A model generated the notes under the pieces. The model did not search any database. It saw nothing but the letters and a program-made list of their open reading frames with translations, and was not told the DNA's origin. Positions 16,825 through 25,064 of a DNA stretch of 64,000 nt are shown here, in pieces. Each line of letters opens with the position of its first letter. Position 1 is the stretch's first letter. The position numbers were made by a program, and so were the translations under genes. The DNA comes from Actinomycetospora callitridis (GTDB lineage Bacteria; Actinomycetota; Actinomycetes; Mycobacteriales; Pseudonocardiaceae): NCBI RefSeq assembly GCF_028737265.1, contig NZ_JAQZAK010000001.1, forward strand, positions 62,001-126,000, written 5' to 3'.

Positions 16825-18227
16825 CAGCCCGTCCCCGGACGGAAGTCGATCGACGAGACCCACTTGGTGTTGTGCACCCCGGGGAGCGCCGGGACGATCA
16901 CCCGGGCCGGGAAGCCGTGGTCGGGCGAGAGGTCGACGGTCTCCTCGCCGGGGTTGCCGACGCGCAGGGCGAGCAGCGAGTCCGGGTTGAGGACCTGGTT
17001 GTTCTGCAGCGTGGCGCGGGCGAAGGCGCCGCTGGTCTCGACGGACTGCACGAAGGCGTTGGCGGGGTCGGGGACGCCCGCGAGGGCGGCGAGGTCACGC
17101 AGGCGGACGCCCGTCCACGTCCGGTACACCGACCAACCCTCGACGCACGCGATCGGCAGCGTCGCGGTGTGCAGCGGCATGCCGAGCAGCTGGTCGCGGG
17201 TCAGCGCCACCTCGGTGGCCCCGCCGCGCAGGGTCAGCCGCCACTCCGCACCGAGCCGCGCCGGGTCGATGCCGGAGCCGGCGAGCGTGCGGTTGATCTG
17301 GAAGTCGTTCGGGCCGGTGCCGTAGGACTGCCCGCGCGGGGAGAGCAGCGCGAGCGGACGCAGGGGGTCCCAGGTCTGGCCGACGCTCAGCACCGCGACC
17401 ATCGCGCTGCCGCCGCCGACCATCGCGAGCAGGCCGCGACGGCTCAGGGTCGGCCGGTTCGGGGCGAGCGGGGCGAGCTCCGCCTCGTCCATCGGCTCGG
17501 GCTCGGTCTCGGCGACGCCGTCGTTGAGCCAGCGCCCGAAGGCTCCGCTCCCGTCCGGACCCACGCGCAGGGCCCGGACCATCGTCGGGACCTTCAGCAC
17601 GACGTGGCTGACGAAGCCGGCGATGAACACCCACGCGCCGTAGTAGTGCGCGAGGTAGAAGCTGAAGCCGAACGAGTAGTCGTACTGGGCGTTCATCAGC
17701 CCGGTGACGAACTCGAACAGGATGCCGCCGACCAGGGCCAGCAGCGAGATCCGTTCGAGCAGCCCGCCGAGGCTGCGCACCGGGGGCCAGACGAACAGCT
17801 TCGGCACCACCGACCAGAGCTTGGCGAGCACGATCGGCGTCAGGATCATCCCGAGCGTCACGTGCAGGCCCTGGGTGAGCCGGTAGAGCCAGGACGGGTT
17901 CGACGGCCAGTCGAAGTACGGCAGGTGCAGGTAGCCGACGTCGGCGGGGATCGCCTGGCCGAACTGCGGTCCGTAGGCGATGTAGGAGAGCAGCCCCGTG
18001 ATGATCACGATCGGCAGGCCGACGAGGAGGACCGCGCCGAACACGGAGGTCAGCCACGTCCCGCGCAGCGGACTGCGCCACGTCCTCGGGTCGGCCGGCG
18101 GGGGCACCGGGATCCGGGCCAGGGTGCGGAAGAGGGACCTCGGGAAGCCGTACTCGGGCTCGACGGCCACGCGCGGCGGCGGACCGGACCCGGTCTCGGG
18201 CGGGTCCGTGGGGCGCACGGTCGTCAT
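16824..18227 (-). CDS. Membrane cytochrome b / molybdopterin-dependent oxidoreductase fusion
   Basis: 467 residues. Residues ~57-215 hold four transmembrane helices with His residues (His101, His122, His194, His208) suited to b-type heme ligation. After an acidic linker, SRRGLLAMVGGGSAM (262-276) is a twin-arginine-like motif followed by a fifth hydrophobic segment. Residues ~300-467 match the sulfite-oxidase-fold molybdopterin domain, with the Mo-ligand Cys361 in IACVEGWSVY and PDHGFPARVIVPALPG. The layout resembles an MsrP/YedY Mo protein and its heme membrane partner in one chain, with the Mo domain probably outside the membrane. The substrate is unknown. A TetR operator lies 21 bp upstream. 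Confidence 0.8.
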   Translation of the reverse strand: MTTVRPTDPPETGSGPPPRVAVEPEYGFPRSLFRTLARIPVPPPADPRTWRSPLRGTWLTSVFGAVLLVGLPIVIITGLLSYIAYGPQFGQAIPADVGYLHLPYFDWPSNPSWLYRLTQGLHVTLGMILTPIVLAKLWSVVPKLFVWPPVRSLGGLLERISLLALVGGILFEFVTGLMNAQYDYSFGFSFYLAHYYGAWVFIAGFVSHVVLKVPTMVRALRVGPDGSGAFGRWLNDGVAETEPEPMDEAELAPLAPNRPTLSRRGLLAMVGGGSAMVAVLSVGQTWDPLRPLALLSPRGQSYGTGPNDFQINRTLAGSGIDPARLGAEWRLTLRGGATEVALTRDQLLGMPLHTATLPIACVEGWSVYRTWTGVRLRDLAALAGVPDPANAFVQSVETSGAFARATLQNNQVLNPDSLLALRVGNPGEETVDLSPDHGFPARVIVPALPGVHNTKWVSSIDFRPGTG

Positions 18228-18247
18228 GACGGGACCCTAGCGCAGAC

Positions 18248-18263
18248 TGTACCTATCGGTACA
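18248..18263. promoter_or_regulatory. TetR-type operator TGTACC-N4-GGTACA
   Basis: Perfect inverted repeat TGTACCTATCGGTACA between the divergent oxidoreductase and TetR genes. On the plus strand it overlaps a -10-like TACAAT (18260-18265) for the TetR gene, so bound repressor would block that promoter and probably the divergent one. Confidence 0.7.
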
Positions 18264-18292
18264 ATCCGGTCCGTGGGGACGAGGACGGGCCG

Positions 18293-18901
18293 ATGAGCCT
18301 CGACGCGGCGCACCGTCCCCCGACGGCGCGGGGCCGACGGACGCGGGAGGCGATCGTCGACGCGGCGGCCGACCTCATGCACGAGCGGGGGATCGCCGCC
18401 ACCGGGATCGGCGACGTCCTGAAGGCCAGCGGCACCGGGAAGTCGCAGCTCTACCACTACTTCGACGGCAAGTCCGACCTCGTGCTGGCCGTGATCGACC
18501 GGCAGCTCGAGCGGGTGCTGGCCGCCCAGCCGGCACTGAACAGTGCCGGCCAGGAGGACGTCGACGCGTGGGCGGCGTCCCTCCTCGAGCTGCACCGGGA
18601 CGGCGGCGGGCCGTTCGCCTGCCCCCTCGGGGTCTTCAGCGGCCAGGTCGACGCGGAGCCCCGGTGGCGTGAGCACCAGGCCGCGGCCTTCCGGCAGTGG
18701 CAGGAGCGCATCGCGGCGCTGCTCGCGCGCGGGCAGGCGCAGGGGGTCGTCGACCCCGCCCGTGACGCCGGCGAGATGGCCGTGGCCGTCCTCGCCGCCG
18801 TCCAGGGCGGTCTGATGCTCGCCCGGCTCCACCGCGACCTCCAGGTCCTCGCCCTCGCGCTCGGCGCGGCCGTCGACCACGTCCGTCCGCCGCCGACCTG
18901 A
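18293..18901 (+). CDS. TetR-family transcriptional repressor
   Basis: 202 residues. The N-terminal helix-turn-helix is RTREAIVDAAADLMHERGI, then TGIGDVLKASGTGKSQLYHY and FDGKSDL, the TetR DNA-binding signature. The C-terminal ligand domain (FACPLGVFSGQVDAEPRW, then FRQWQERIAALLARG) fits the LmrA/YxaF-like subgroup. It is divergent from the molybdopterin oxidoreductase pair, and the perfect operator in between suggests it represses both itself and that operon. Confidence 0.88.
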   Translation: MSLDAAHRPPTARGRRTREAIVDAAADLMHERGIAATGIGDVLKASGTGKSQLYHYFDGKSDLVLAVIDRQLERVLAAQPALNSAGQEDVDAWAASLLELHRDGGGPFACPLGVFSGQVDAEPRWREHQAAAFRQWQERIAALLARGQAQGVVDPARDAGEMAVAVLAAVQGGLMLARLHRDLQVLALALGAAVDHVRPPPT

Positions 18902-18991
18902 TCCCACCTCGACCGCCGTCACGTGGGTGTCCGCCGGAGAACGGGTATCGGTTCGGAGGACCAGTACATCGTCGGAGACCAGGGAGCCCGC

Positions 18992-19210
18992 GTGGCGGAC
19001 AACACGTACAGCAAGACCGAGATCGTCGGCAGCTCGGCGGAGGGCGTCGACGAGGCCATCCGCGGCGCCATCCGTCGTGCCTCCTCGACGCTGCGTCAGG
19101 TCGAGTGGTTCGAGGTCGTCGAGATCCGTGGTCACGTGCAGGACGGCGAGGTCGGGCACTTCCAGGTGACGCTGAAGGTCGGGTTCGCCCTCGAGGACAC
19201 CAAGTCCTGA
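18992..19210 (+). CDS. Dodecin (flavin-binding)
   Basis: 72-residue dodecin. Conserved features are TYSKTEIVGSSAEG, the helix DEAIRGAIRRASSTLR, and VEWFEVVEIRGH with the flavin-stacking Trp. Dodecins form a hollow dodecamer that stores or buffers FMN, riboflavin or CoA. The GTG at 18992 with AGGGAG upstream gives the family's normal length; earlier in-frame codons would add an unrelated N-terminus. Confidence 0.88.
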   Translation: MADNTYSKTEIVGSSAEGVDEAIRGAIRRASSTLRQVEWFEVVEIRGHVQDGEVGHFQVTLKVGFALEDTKS

Positions 19211-19264
19211 TCGTGCGGCGGGGTGGCGACGCCCGTCGCCGCCATCCCGCCGACCCCCAACTCG

Positions 19265-19274
19265 TTAGGTAAGC
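19265..19274 (+). promoter_or_regulatory. Half iron-box/-10 region before the MFS gene
   Basis: TTAGGTAAGC fits the first ten positions of the DtxR/IdeR consensus (TWAGGTWAGS), but the second half is absent. It overlaps a -10-like TAAGCT (19270-19275) located 12 nt before the GTG at 19288. Regulation by iron is only a possibility. Confidence 0.3.
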
Positions 19275-19287
19275 TCAGGACCGTGGT

Positions 19288-20568
19288 GTGGAACGGCGAG
19301 ACCTCGTGAGCGAGGTCGACACCACCCACACCGACCGCCGGACCGGCGCCATGTTCGCCGCGCTGCGCGTCCGCAACTACCGGCTCTTCGCCTCGGGCCA
19401 GGTCGTGTCGCTCGTCGGCACCTGGATGCAGCGGGTGGCCCAGGATTGGCTCGTCCTCGAGCTCTCCGGCGGCAGCCCCGTCGCCCTCGGCGTCGCCGCG
19501 GCCCTGCAGTTCGGGCCGACGCTGCTGCTCTCGCTGTGGGGCGGCGCGATCGCCGACCGCTACGACAAGCGCCGCCTGCTCATGGGCCTGCAGGTCGGCA
19601 TGGGTGCGTGCGCGCTCGTGCTCGGTGTGCTCGACGTCGGCGGCCTCGTGACGCTGACCCAGGTCTACGTGCTGTGCGTGCTCCTCGGCTGCATCTCCGC
19701 GCTCGACGGGCCCGTGCGCCAGTCGTTCGCCGGCGAGATGGTCGGGTCGGGCGCGCTCGCCAACGCCGTCGCCCTGAACTCGATGACGTTCAACACCGCG
19801 CGCGTCGTCGGCCCGGCGGTCGCGGGCCTGCTCGTCGCCGCGGTCGGCACCGGATGGGTGTTCCTGCTCAACGCGATCACCTTCGTCGCGGTCCTCACCG
19901 GGCTCGCCCTCATGCGCCCCGCCGAGATGTTCGCCTACGCCCGCGCGCCCCGGGAGCGCGGCGCCGTGCTCTCGGGCCTGCGCGAGGTCCGGCGCCACCC
20001 CGACGTCGTGCTGCTCCTGGTGATCGTCTTCTTCGTGTCGACGCTCGGCATCAACTTCTTCGTGACGCTCGCGATCGTCGCCCGCAACGTCTTCGGCCGC
20101 GGCGCGGAGTCCTACGGCCTGCTGACCTCGGCGCTGGCCGTCGGCTGCCTGCTCGGGGCGTTCCACGCCGCGCGCCGCGTGGGCAGGCCCCGCCTGCGCA
20201 CCGTCCTGATGGCCGCCGCGGTCTTCGGCGTCTGCGAGGCCGCCGCCGGGCTGATGCCGAGCTACCTGGGCGTGGCGCTGCTGCTGATCCCCACCGGCGC
20301 GGCCCAGCTGCTGTTCACCAGCGCCGCCAACGCCGCGATCCAGCTGGGGGTCGACGAGTCCGTGCGCGGGCGGGTCATGGGGCTGTGGATGCTCGTGCTC
20401 CTCGGCGGCACCCCGGTGGGCGGGCCCGCGCTGGGCTGGCTCGCCGAGGAGTTCGGCGGCCGCGCCCCGCTGGTGCTCGGCGGGGTGGCGTCGGTGCTGG
20501 CCGCGGTGATCGCCGGGCTGTGGGTCGTCTGGCGACGGTCGAGGACGCCGGCGGCCGTGGCGGCCTAG
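19288..20568 (+). CDS. MFS transporter (MFS_3 / EntS-like)
   Basis: 426-residue transporter with 12 predicted helices. NYRLFASGQVVSLVGTWMQR near the N-terminus and GGAIADRYDKRRLL in the loop between helices 2 and 3 are characteristic of the MFS_3/enterobactin-exporter-like group. Substrate unknown; exporters of siderophores or drugs are common in this family. The start could also be the GTG at 19306. The stop interlocks (CTAG) with that of the decayed AraC gene on the other strand. Confidence 0.82.
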   Translation: MERRDLVSEVDTTHTDRRTGAMFAALRVRNYRLFASGQVVSLVGTWMQRVAQDWLVLELSGGSPVALGVAAALQFGPTLLLSLWGGAIADRYDKRRLLMGLQVGMGACALVLGVLDVGGLVTLTQVYVLCVLLGCISALDGPVRQSFAGEMVGSGALANAVALNSMTFNTARVVGPAVAGLLVAAVGTGWVFLLNAITFVAVLTGLALMRPAEMFAYARAPRERGAVLSGLREVRRHPDVVLLLVIVFFVSTLGINFFVTLAIVARNVFGRGAESYGLLTSALAVGCLLGAFHAARRVGRPRLRTVLMAAAVFGVCEAAAGLMPSYLGVALLLIPTGAAQLLFTSAANAAIQLGVDESVRGRVMGLWMLVLLGGTPVGGPALGWLAEEFGGRAPLVLGGVASVLAAVIAGLWVVWRRSRTPAAVAA

Positions 20569-20879
20569 ACGGCGGCCTGGGTTCCCGCCCGTCGCCACGC
20601 CTGCGGCGGTACGCCGTGCTCGCGGCGGCGCGACGACCGTGCCGGGCGCGATCACCACGACGTCGCCGTCCTCGAGCTCCCACACCCGGTCGTCGACGTG
20701 CATCGGCCCCCAAGCGCGCTCGATGTGCAGCAGCACGAGGAAGTCGTGGGCGTGGGTCCCGCCGACGACCGCCGCGTGCCGGGCCGTCGCGTCGGACCAG
20801 CGCTCCACCGCCACCGGCGGGGCGCCCGGGACCCGCGGAAGCCCACCAGGGGAACCGAGGATCGTCCCGTCCCGCCCAT
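20565..20879 (-). pseudogene. Remnant of an AraC-family regulator (internal deletion, frameshift)
   Basis: On the minus strand one frame encodes an AraC-type N-terminal cupin (GGTHAHDFLVLLHIERAWG, then VWELEDGDVVVIAPGTVV). About 15 bases after this the frame changes, and the sequence encodes only the extreme C-terminus of an AraC protein (REHGVPPQAWRRAGTQAAV) followed by TAG. The ~150 residues in between, including nearly all of the helix-turn-helix, are missing. The only ATG near the 5' end (20879) is out of frame with the cupin. This fills most of the gap between the MFS gene and the methyltransferase; the remaining ~80 bp show nothing else. Confidence 0.7.
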
Positions 20880-20962
20880 GCTGCGTCCCTTGTCCGCAGG
20901 TGGGTGCGCCCGCAGGGTGGGGAGGTCCCCGAAGACCGTCCCCTGCCCTGACGGAGGCCATC

Positions 20963-21658
20963 GTGTCCCGGTCCGCGCCCGCCGGCGAGCGCCCGTTCCT
21001 GCCGGAGATGGGCTTCGGCGCCCCCGCCGCCACCTACGACGTGTTCACCCGCGTCCTGGGGGCGCGCGCCATCCACTGGCAGCTCGTCGCGCAGGCCGGG
21101 GTCGCGCCCGGGCAGACGGTGCTGGAGCTCGGCACGGGCACCGGCGAGGTGCTGCTGCTGGCCGCCCGCGTCGCGCCCGGGGCGACGTTCGTCGGCCTCG
21201 ACCCCGACCCGGCGGTGCTCGACCTGGCCCGCCGCAAGGCCGCGCGCCACGGCGTCGCCCTGCGCCTGGAGCGCGGCTACGCCGACCAGCTCCCGTACGC
21301 CGACGGCACCGTCGACCGGGTGCTCTCCTCGTTCATGTTCCACCACCTGCCGCCCGAGGAGCAGCGGGCGATGCTCGCGGAGGCCCGGCGCGTCCTGGCG
21401 GCCGGCGGGAGCCTGCACCTCGTCGACCCCGACGGCACCGACCCCGGGATCCTGGGCTGGTTCGCGCACCACGGCGAGGGCCACGGGCACGGTCACGGGC
21501 ACGGTCACGGGCACGGCTCGCCGCACCTCGCCGGCGCCGACGACGTCGCGACGATGCTGCGCGACGCCGGCTTCACCGACGTGGACGCCGTCGCCCGCCG
21601 GACCCGCACCTTCGGCCGGGTGGTGTTCCACCGGGCCGTGTGCCCTTCGGGCTCGTGA
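20963..21658 (+). CDS. SAM-dependent methyltransferase with a His-Gly repeat
   Basis: 231-residue class I methyltransferase: motif I VLELGTGTGEVLLLAARV, acidic loop FVGLDPDPAVLDLA, post-I VDRVLSSFMFHHLPPEEQ, then a late strand SLHLVDPDG. Near residues 172-186 a run of alternating His and Gly (HGHGHGHGHGHGHG) is inserted, encoded by a short tandem DNA repeat; it could bind metal but is not part of the fold. GGAGG lies 5 nt before the GTG. The last codons form the left arm of a 24-bp inverted repeat. Confidence 0.8.
   Translation: MSRSAPAGERPFLPEMGFGAPAATYDVFTRVLGARAIHWQLVAQAGVAPGQTVLELGTGTGEVLLLAARVAPGATFVGLDPDPAVLDLARRKAARHGVALRLERGYADQLPYADGTVDRVLSSFMFHHLPPEEQRAMLAEARRVLAAGGSLHLVDPDGTDPGILGWFAHHGEGHGHGHGHGHGHGSPHLAGADDVATMLRDAGFTDVDAVARRTRTFGRVVFHRAVCPSGS
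21481..21518 (+). repeat. Short tandem repeat encoding the His-Gly run
   Basis: 12-bp unit CACGGGCACGGT repeated about three times inside the methyltransferase gene. It is in frame, so copy-number change lengthens or shortens the His-Gly run without breaking the gene. Confidence 0.7.
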
Positions 21659-21709
21659 GCACTATGAGGTGCTCGAGCACCTCGAAGTGCTCACGAGCCC
21701 GAAGGGCAC
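21640..21709. terminator. 70-bp cruciform bidirectional terminator
   Basis: 24-bp perfect arms (21640-21663 and 21686-21709; the outer part reads GTGCCCTTCGGGCTCGTGAG) enclose an 18-bp perfect palindrome GAGGTGCTCGAGCACCTC at 21666-21683. It lies exactly between two convergent genes and begins inside the last codons of the methyltransferase. Confidence 0.8.
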
Positions 21710-21710
21710 C

Positions 21711-23225
21711 TCAGATCCCCGGCCAGGTGTGCACGGGCTCGTTGGCCTCCATGCCCTCGAGGTAGGCGCGCATCATGTGCCGGATCGCGGTCGGGCGGTC
21801 GGCGCCGCGGCGCTCGGCCTCGCTCACGGCCCGGATCTGCCACGCGGCGCCCGTGCACCGGCGCACGCAGCGCTCCTCGATCACCGACAGGTAGCGGTCG
21901 GCCTCCGACCCGTCGACACCCCAGGCCGCGAGGCCCTCCTGCGCCAGCGGCAGCATGCGGCGCAGCGCGAGCTCGTCGGCCCGGACGGTGCCGATCCCGG
22001 GCCAGTACAGGGCGGCGTCGATCCCGTGCCGCGCGCCGGCGGTGAAGTTCGCCTCGGCGGCGTCGAAGGACATCTGCTGCCACGGCGGGCGCTCGGACTC
22101 CGCGAGCGCGCGGATGAGCCCGTAGAAGAACATCGCGTTGGCGACGGCGTCGACCGCCGTGGGGCCGGCGGGCAGCACGCGGTTCTCCAGCCGCAGGTGC
22201 GCGACGCCGTCGGCGACGTCGTACACCGGACGGTTCCAGCGCCACACCGTGCCGTTGTGCAGCCGCAGCTCGTGCAGGCTCGGCGCGCGCCCGGCGTCGA
22301 GCTCGGAGAACGGGTCCTCGTCCTCGGCGAGCGGGAGCAGTGCGCCGAAGTAGCGGACGTTCTCCTCGAAGAGGTCGTAGGCCGAGTGGGCCCAGCGGTC
22401 GCCGAACCACACGCGGGGCCGCACGCCCTGGTTGCGCAGCTCCACGGGCCGGGTGTCGACGGCCTGGGTGAACAGCGGCACCCGCGTCTCGGCCCAGAGC
22501 CGGCGTCCGAGCAGGAAGGGGGAGTTCGCCGCGAGCGCCACCTGCAGGCCGGCGACGGCCTGCGCGGCGTTCCAGTACGCGGGGAAGGTCTCGGGGGTCA
22601 GCTGGAGGTGCAGCTGCAGCGAGGTGCAGGCCGCCTCGGGCGCGATCGAGTCGACGTCGAGCACGAGGTGCTCGGCGGGCGACCCGTCCGACGGCCCGCC
22701 GCGGGCCGCGGGGGGCTCGGTGATGTCGAGGCGGAACGGCTCGCCGCGCGCGGTGAGCATCTGGCGGTTGAGCAGCGCGTAGCGCGGGTCCTCGGTGAGC
22801 TGGTCGGACGCGAGGTGCTCGGCACCGAGCGTGGGCAGGATGCCGATCGTCACGGCGCTCGCGCCGACCCCGCGGGCGCACTCCCCGGCGCTCGACACCG
22901 CGTCGAGCATGTCCTTCTCGAGGTCACGGGCGGTGGTGCCGGGCAGCATCCGCGGCGGAAGGTTGATCTCGAGGTTCCAGCGGCCGAGCTCTGAGGTGAG
23001 CACGTCGGACGCGGAGCGGTCGAGCACGGCGTGGTTGAGCATCGCCGGGCGCATGTCCTCGTCGACCAGGGCGAGCTCGATCTCCACCCCGGTGCTGGGC
23101 TCGTCCGCGGCGAACCGGCCCTCGGTGACCATCCGCCCGAACGCCTCGAGACAGCGGTGGATGCGGTGCCGGTACCGAGCCTGGTCCGAGGCGGTGAAGA
23201 GGGTGGCGGCGAGGTGCTGGCCCAT
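21711..23225 (-). CDS. Glutamate-cysteine ligase family (GCS2-type) protein
   Basis: 504-residue protein of the GCS2 glutamate-cysteine ligase superfamily. Conserved segments include GVEIELALVD near residue 47 (catalytic acidic pair), RWNLEINLPPRML, SLQLHLQLTPE, NSPFLLG and ENRVLPAGPT. Such ATP-dependent ligases form gamma-glutamyl amides. Mycothiol users do not need glutathione, so the acceptor may differ from cysteine (inference). The ATG at 23225 was chosen from the homologous start MGQ; the Shine-Dalgarno is weak. It converges with the methyltransferase; the 258-bp region upstream shows no other gene. Confidence 0.75.
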   Translation of the reverse strand: MGQHLAATLFTASDQARYRHRIHRCLEAFGRMVTEGRFAADEPSTGVEIELALVDEDMRPAMLNHAVLDRSASDVLTSELGRWNLEINLPPRMLPGTTARDLEKDMLDAVSSAGECARGVGASAVTIGILPTLGAEHLASDQLTEDPRYALLNRQMLTARGEPFRLDITEPPAARGGPSDGSPAEHLVLDVDSIAPEAACTSLQLHLQLTPETFPAYWNAAQAVAGLQVALAANSPFLLGRRLWAETRVPLFTQAVDTRPVELRNQGVRPRVWFGDRWAHSAYDLFEENVRYFGALLPLAEDEDPFSELDAGRAPSLHELRLHNGTVWRWNRPVYDVADGVAHLRLENRVLPAGPTAVDAVANAMFFYGLIRALAESERPPWQQMSFDAAEANFTAGARHGIDAALYWPGIGTVRADELALRRMLPLAQEGLAAWGVDGSEADRYLSVIEERCVRRCTGAAWQIRAVSEAERRGADRPTAIRHMMRAYLEGMEANEPVHTWPGI

Positions 23226-23483
23226 GACCCGCCCGGCTCCCGTCCACGATCCGACTCGACCACCGGGTGCCGGCCACGACCGGCGCGACACCCCCGACTC
23301 ACGCGAACCCCGACGACCGGACACGCTGACACAGCCCGGAGATCGACGCCACCCGCCGAGGCCGTCCGCCCGCGGAAAGAGTCCGTTCAGCGTAGGGCAC
23401 GTCCGGGGCCGACCGTTCGTCGACACAGGGTGACCTCTGGGCCGCCAGGGGGACGATCGTCACGTGCGCCCTTCGGCCTCGCG

Positions 23484-24041
23484 TCAGCCGCTGCGCCCGA
23501 AGTCCTCCGGCGAGATGTTGTCGAGGAACGCCCGGAAGCGGTCGACCTCGTCCTCGTCGGCGCCGCCGGCGCTGCTGGCCGTGGTCGCGGCCTCCTCGGC
23601 CTCGTCGTCCTCGACCACCACGCCTGCGTCGGTGAGGACGCCCTCGGTGGCGTGGATCGGCACGTCGGCGTGCAGCGCGATCGCGATCGAGTCGCTGGGC
23701 CGCGCCGAGACCCGCAGCCCGCGGTCGAACACGAGGTCGGCGTAGAACGTGCCGCCCCGGACCTCGGTGATCTCGATGCGCTCGAGACGCCGCCCGAGCG
23801 CGGAGACCACGTCCGAGATCAGGACGTGGGTCAGGGGGCGCTCGGGGAGCCGTCCCTGCTGCTCGAGGGCGATGGCCTCGGCCTCGGCCAGCCCGATCCA
23901 GATCTGGAGGCAGCGCTTGCCCTCGGTCTCCTGCAGCAGCACGACGGGGTGCCGGCTCTCGCCCGACCCGGCACCCGAGCCGCCGCCCTGCTGGGTCGCG
24001 TCGTCCACGGCCAGCACGCCGACCACCCGCATCTCGCTCAC
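23484..24041 (-). CDS. DUF151 bifunctional nuclease-family protein
   Basis: 185 residues starting at the GTG before SEMRVVGVLAVDD, the usual N-terminus of actinobacterial DUF151 proteins. Core motifs are PVVLLQETEGKRCLQIWIG, PERPLTHVLISDVVSALG and ARPSDSIAIALHADVPI. Plant and some bacterial members have DNase/RNase activity; the bacterial role is unclear. The C-terminal ~45 residues are acidic and family-variable. Confidence 0.85.
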   Translation of the reverse strand: MSEMRVVGVLAVDDATQQGGGSGAGSGESRHPVVLLQETEGKRCLQIWIGLAEAEAIALEQQGRLPERPLTHVLISDVVSALGRRLERIEITEVRGGTFYADLVFDRGLRVSARPSDSIAIALHADVPIHATEGVLTDAGVVVEDDEAEEAATTASSAGGADEDEVDRFRAFLDNISPEDFGRSG

Positions 24042-24251
24042 GGTCCCAGCCTCCCACGTCTCCGGGCGCTCCCGGAGAGCTTCCGTCCCGCCGAATCCCG
24101 CGGCGGCGCTTGCCGGACCCGGATGCCCCGCCCGGTCCGGACGACACACCGAGCCGCTCGCGCGCGCCGCGTGTTCTCCCGTCGCTCCGCTCGCCCAGGA
24201 CGGTGCCTCGCCGCCTCGGATCCCGCCAGTCGGGTCTGGGACGATACGCAC

Positions 24252-25064
24252 GTGGCGCGTGTGGTGGCGGTCGACGACGCGGCGGACCCGCGCCTCGCCG
24301 ACTTCCGCGATCTCGCCCGCGCCGACCGACGTCCCGACCGCCCCGGCGGGCGCGGACTCGTGCTCGCCGAGGGCACCGTGGTCGTCCGCCGGCTGCTGGC
24401 CTCGCCCTACCCGCCGCGGGCCCTGCTCGGCGTGGCCCGCCGCGTCGAGGACCTCGCCCCCGACCTGGCCGGGGCCGACGTACCCGCCTACGTCACCGAC
24501 GCCGCGACGATGGCCGAGGTCGTCGGCTTCCACCTCAACCGGGGCGTGCTCGCCAGCGCCGACCGGGCGCCCGCGCCCGACCTCGCCGCGCTGCTGGCCG
24601 GCGCCCGCCGGGTGGCGCTGCTCGAGGGCGTCAACGACCACGAGAACCTCGGTGCGCTCTTCCGCAACGCCGCCGCCCTCGGGGTCGACGCCGTGCTCGT
24701 GGGGCCCGAGTGCGCCGACCCGCTCTACCGCCGCAGTGTCCGCGTCTCGATGGGCCACGTCCTGCGGGTGCCGTTCGCGACGTGCGGGCTCGCGGCGGCC
24801 GTGACGGCCCTGCGGGGCGCGGGGTTCACGCTCGCGTCCCTGACGCCCGGCGGGGACCCCGGGGCGCTGGCGGGGCTCGCCGGGCACGAGCGCGTCGCCC
24901 TGATGCTCGGCGCCGAGGGCCCGGGGCTGTCCGACGAGGCGCTCGCCGCCGCCGACGTCCGGGTCCGCATCCCGATGGCCGGCGACGTCGACTCGCTCAA
25001 CGTCGCCACGGCCGCGGCGGTCGCGTTCCACGCCACGGCGGGCCCGGTGGGGTCGGCGTCGTGA
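24252..25064 (+). CDS. TrmH-family (SPOUT) rRNA/tRNA 2'-O-methyltransferase
   Basis: 270 residues. N-terminal substrate-binding domain (GRGLVLAEGTVVVRRLLAS), then the SPOUT knot with motif 1 NDHENLGALFRNAAALG, motif 2 MLGAEGPGLSDEAL and motif 3 IPMAGDVDSLNVATAAAVAF. These bind SAM and methylate ribose 2'-OH of RNA. The equivalent in M. tuberculosis (Rv0881) also lies beside a DUF2537 membrane protein and sepH. The stop overlaps the next start (GTGA). Confidence 0.88.
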   Translation: MARVVAVDDAADPRLADFRDLARADRRPDRPGGRGLVLAEGTVVVRRLLASPYPPRALLGVARRVEDLAPDLAGADVPAYVTDAATMAEVVGFHLNRGVLASADRAPAPDLAALLAGARRVALLEGVNDHENLGALFRNAAALGVDAVLVGPECADPLYRRSVRVSMGHVLRVPFATCGLAAAVTALRGAGFTLASLTPGGDPGALAGLAGHERVALMLGAEGPGLSDEALAAADVRVRIPMAGDVDSLNVATAAAVAFHATAGPVGSAS

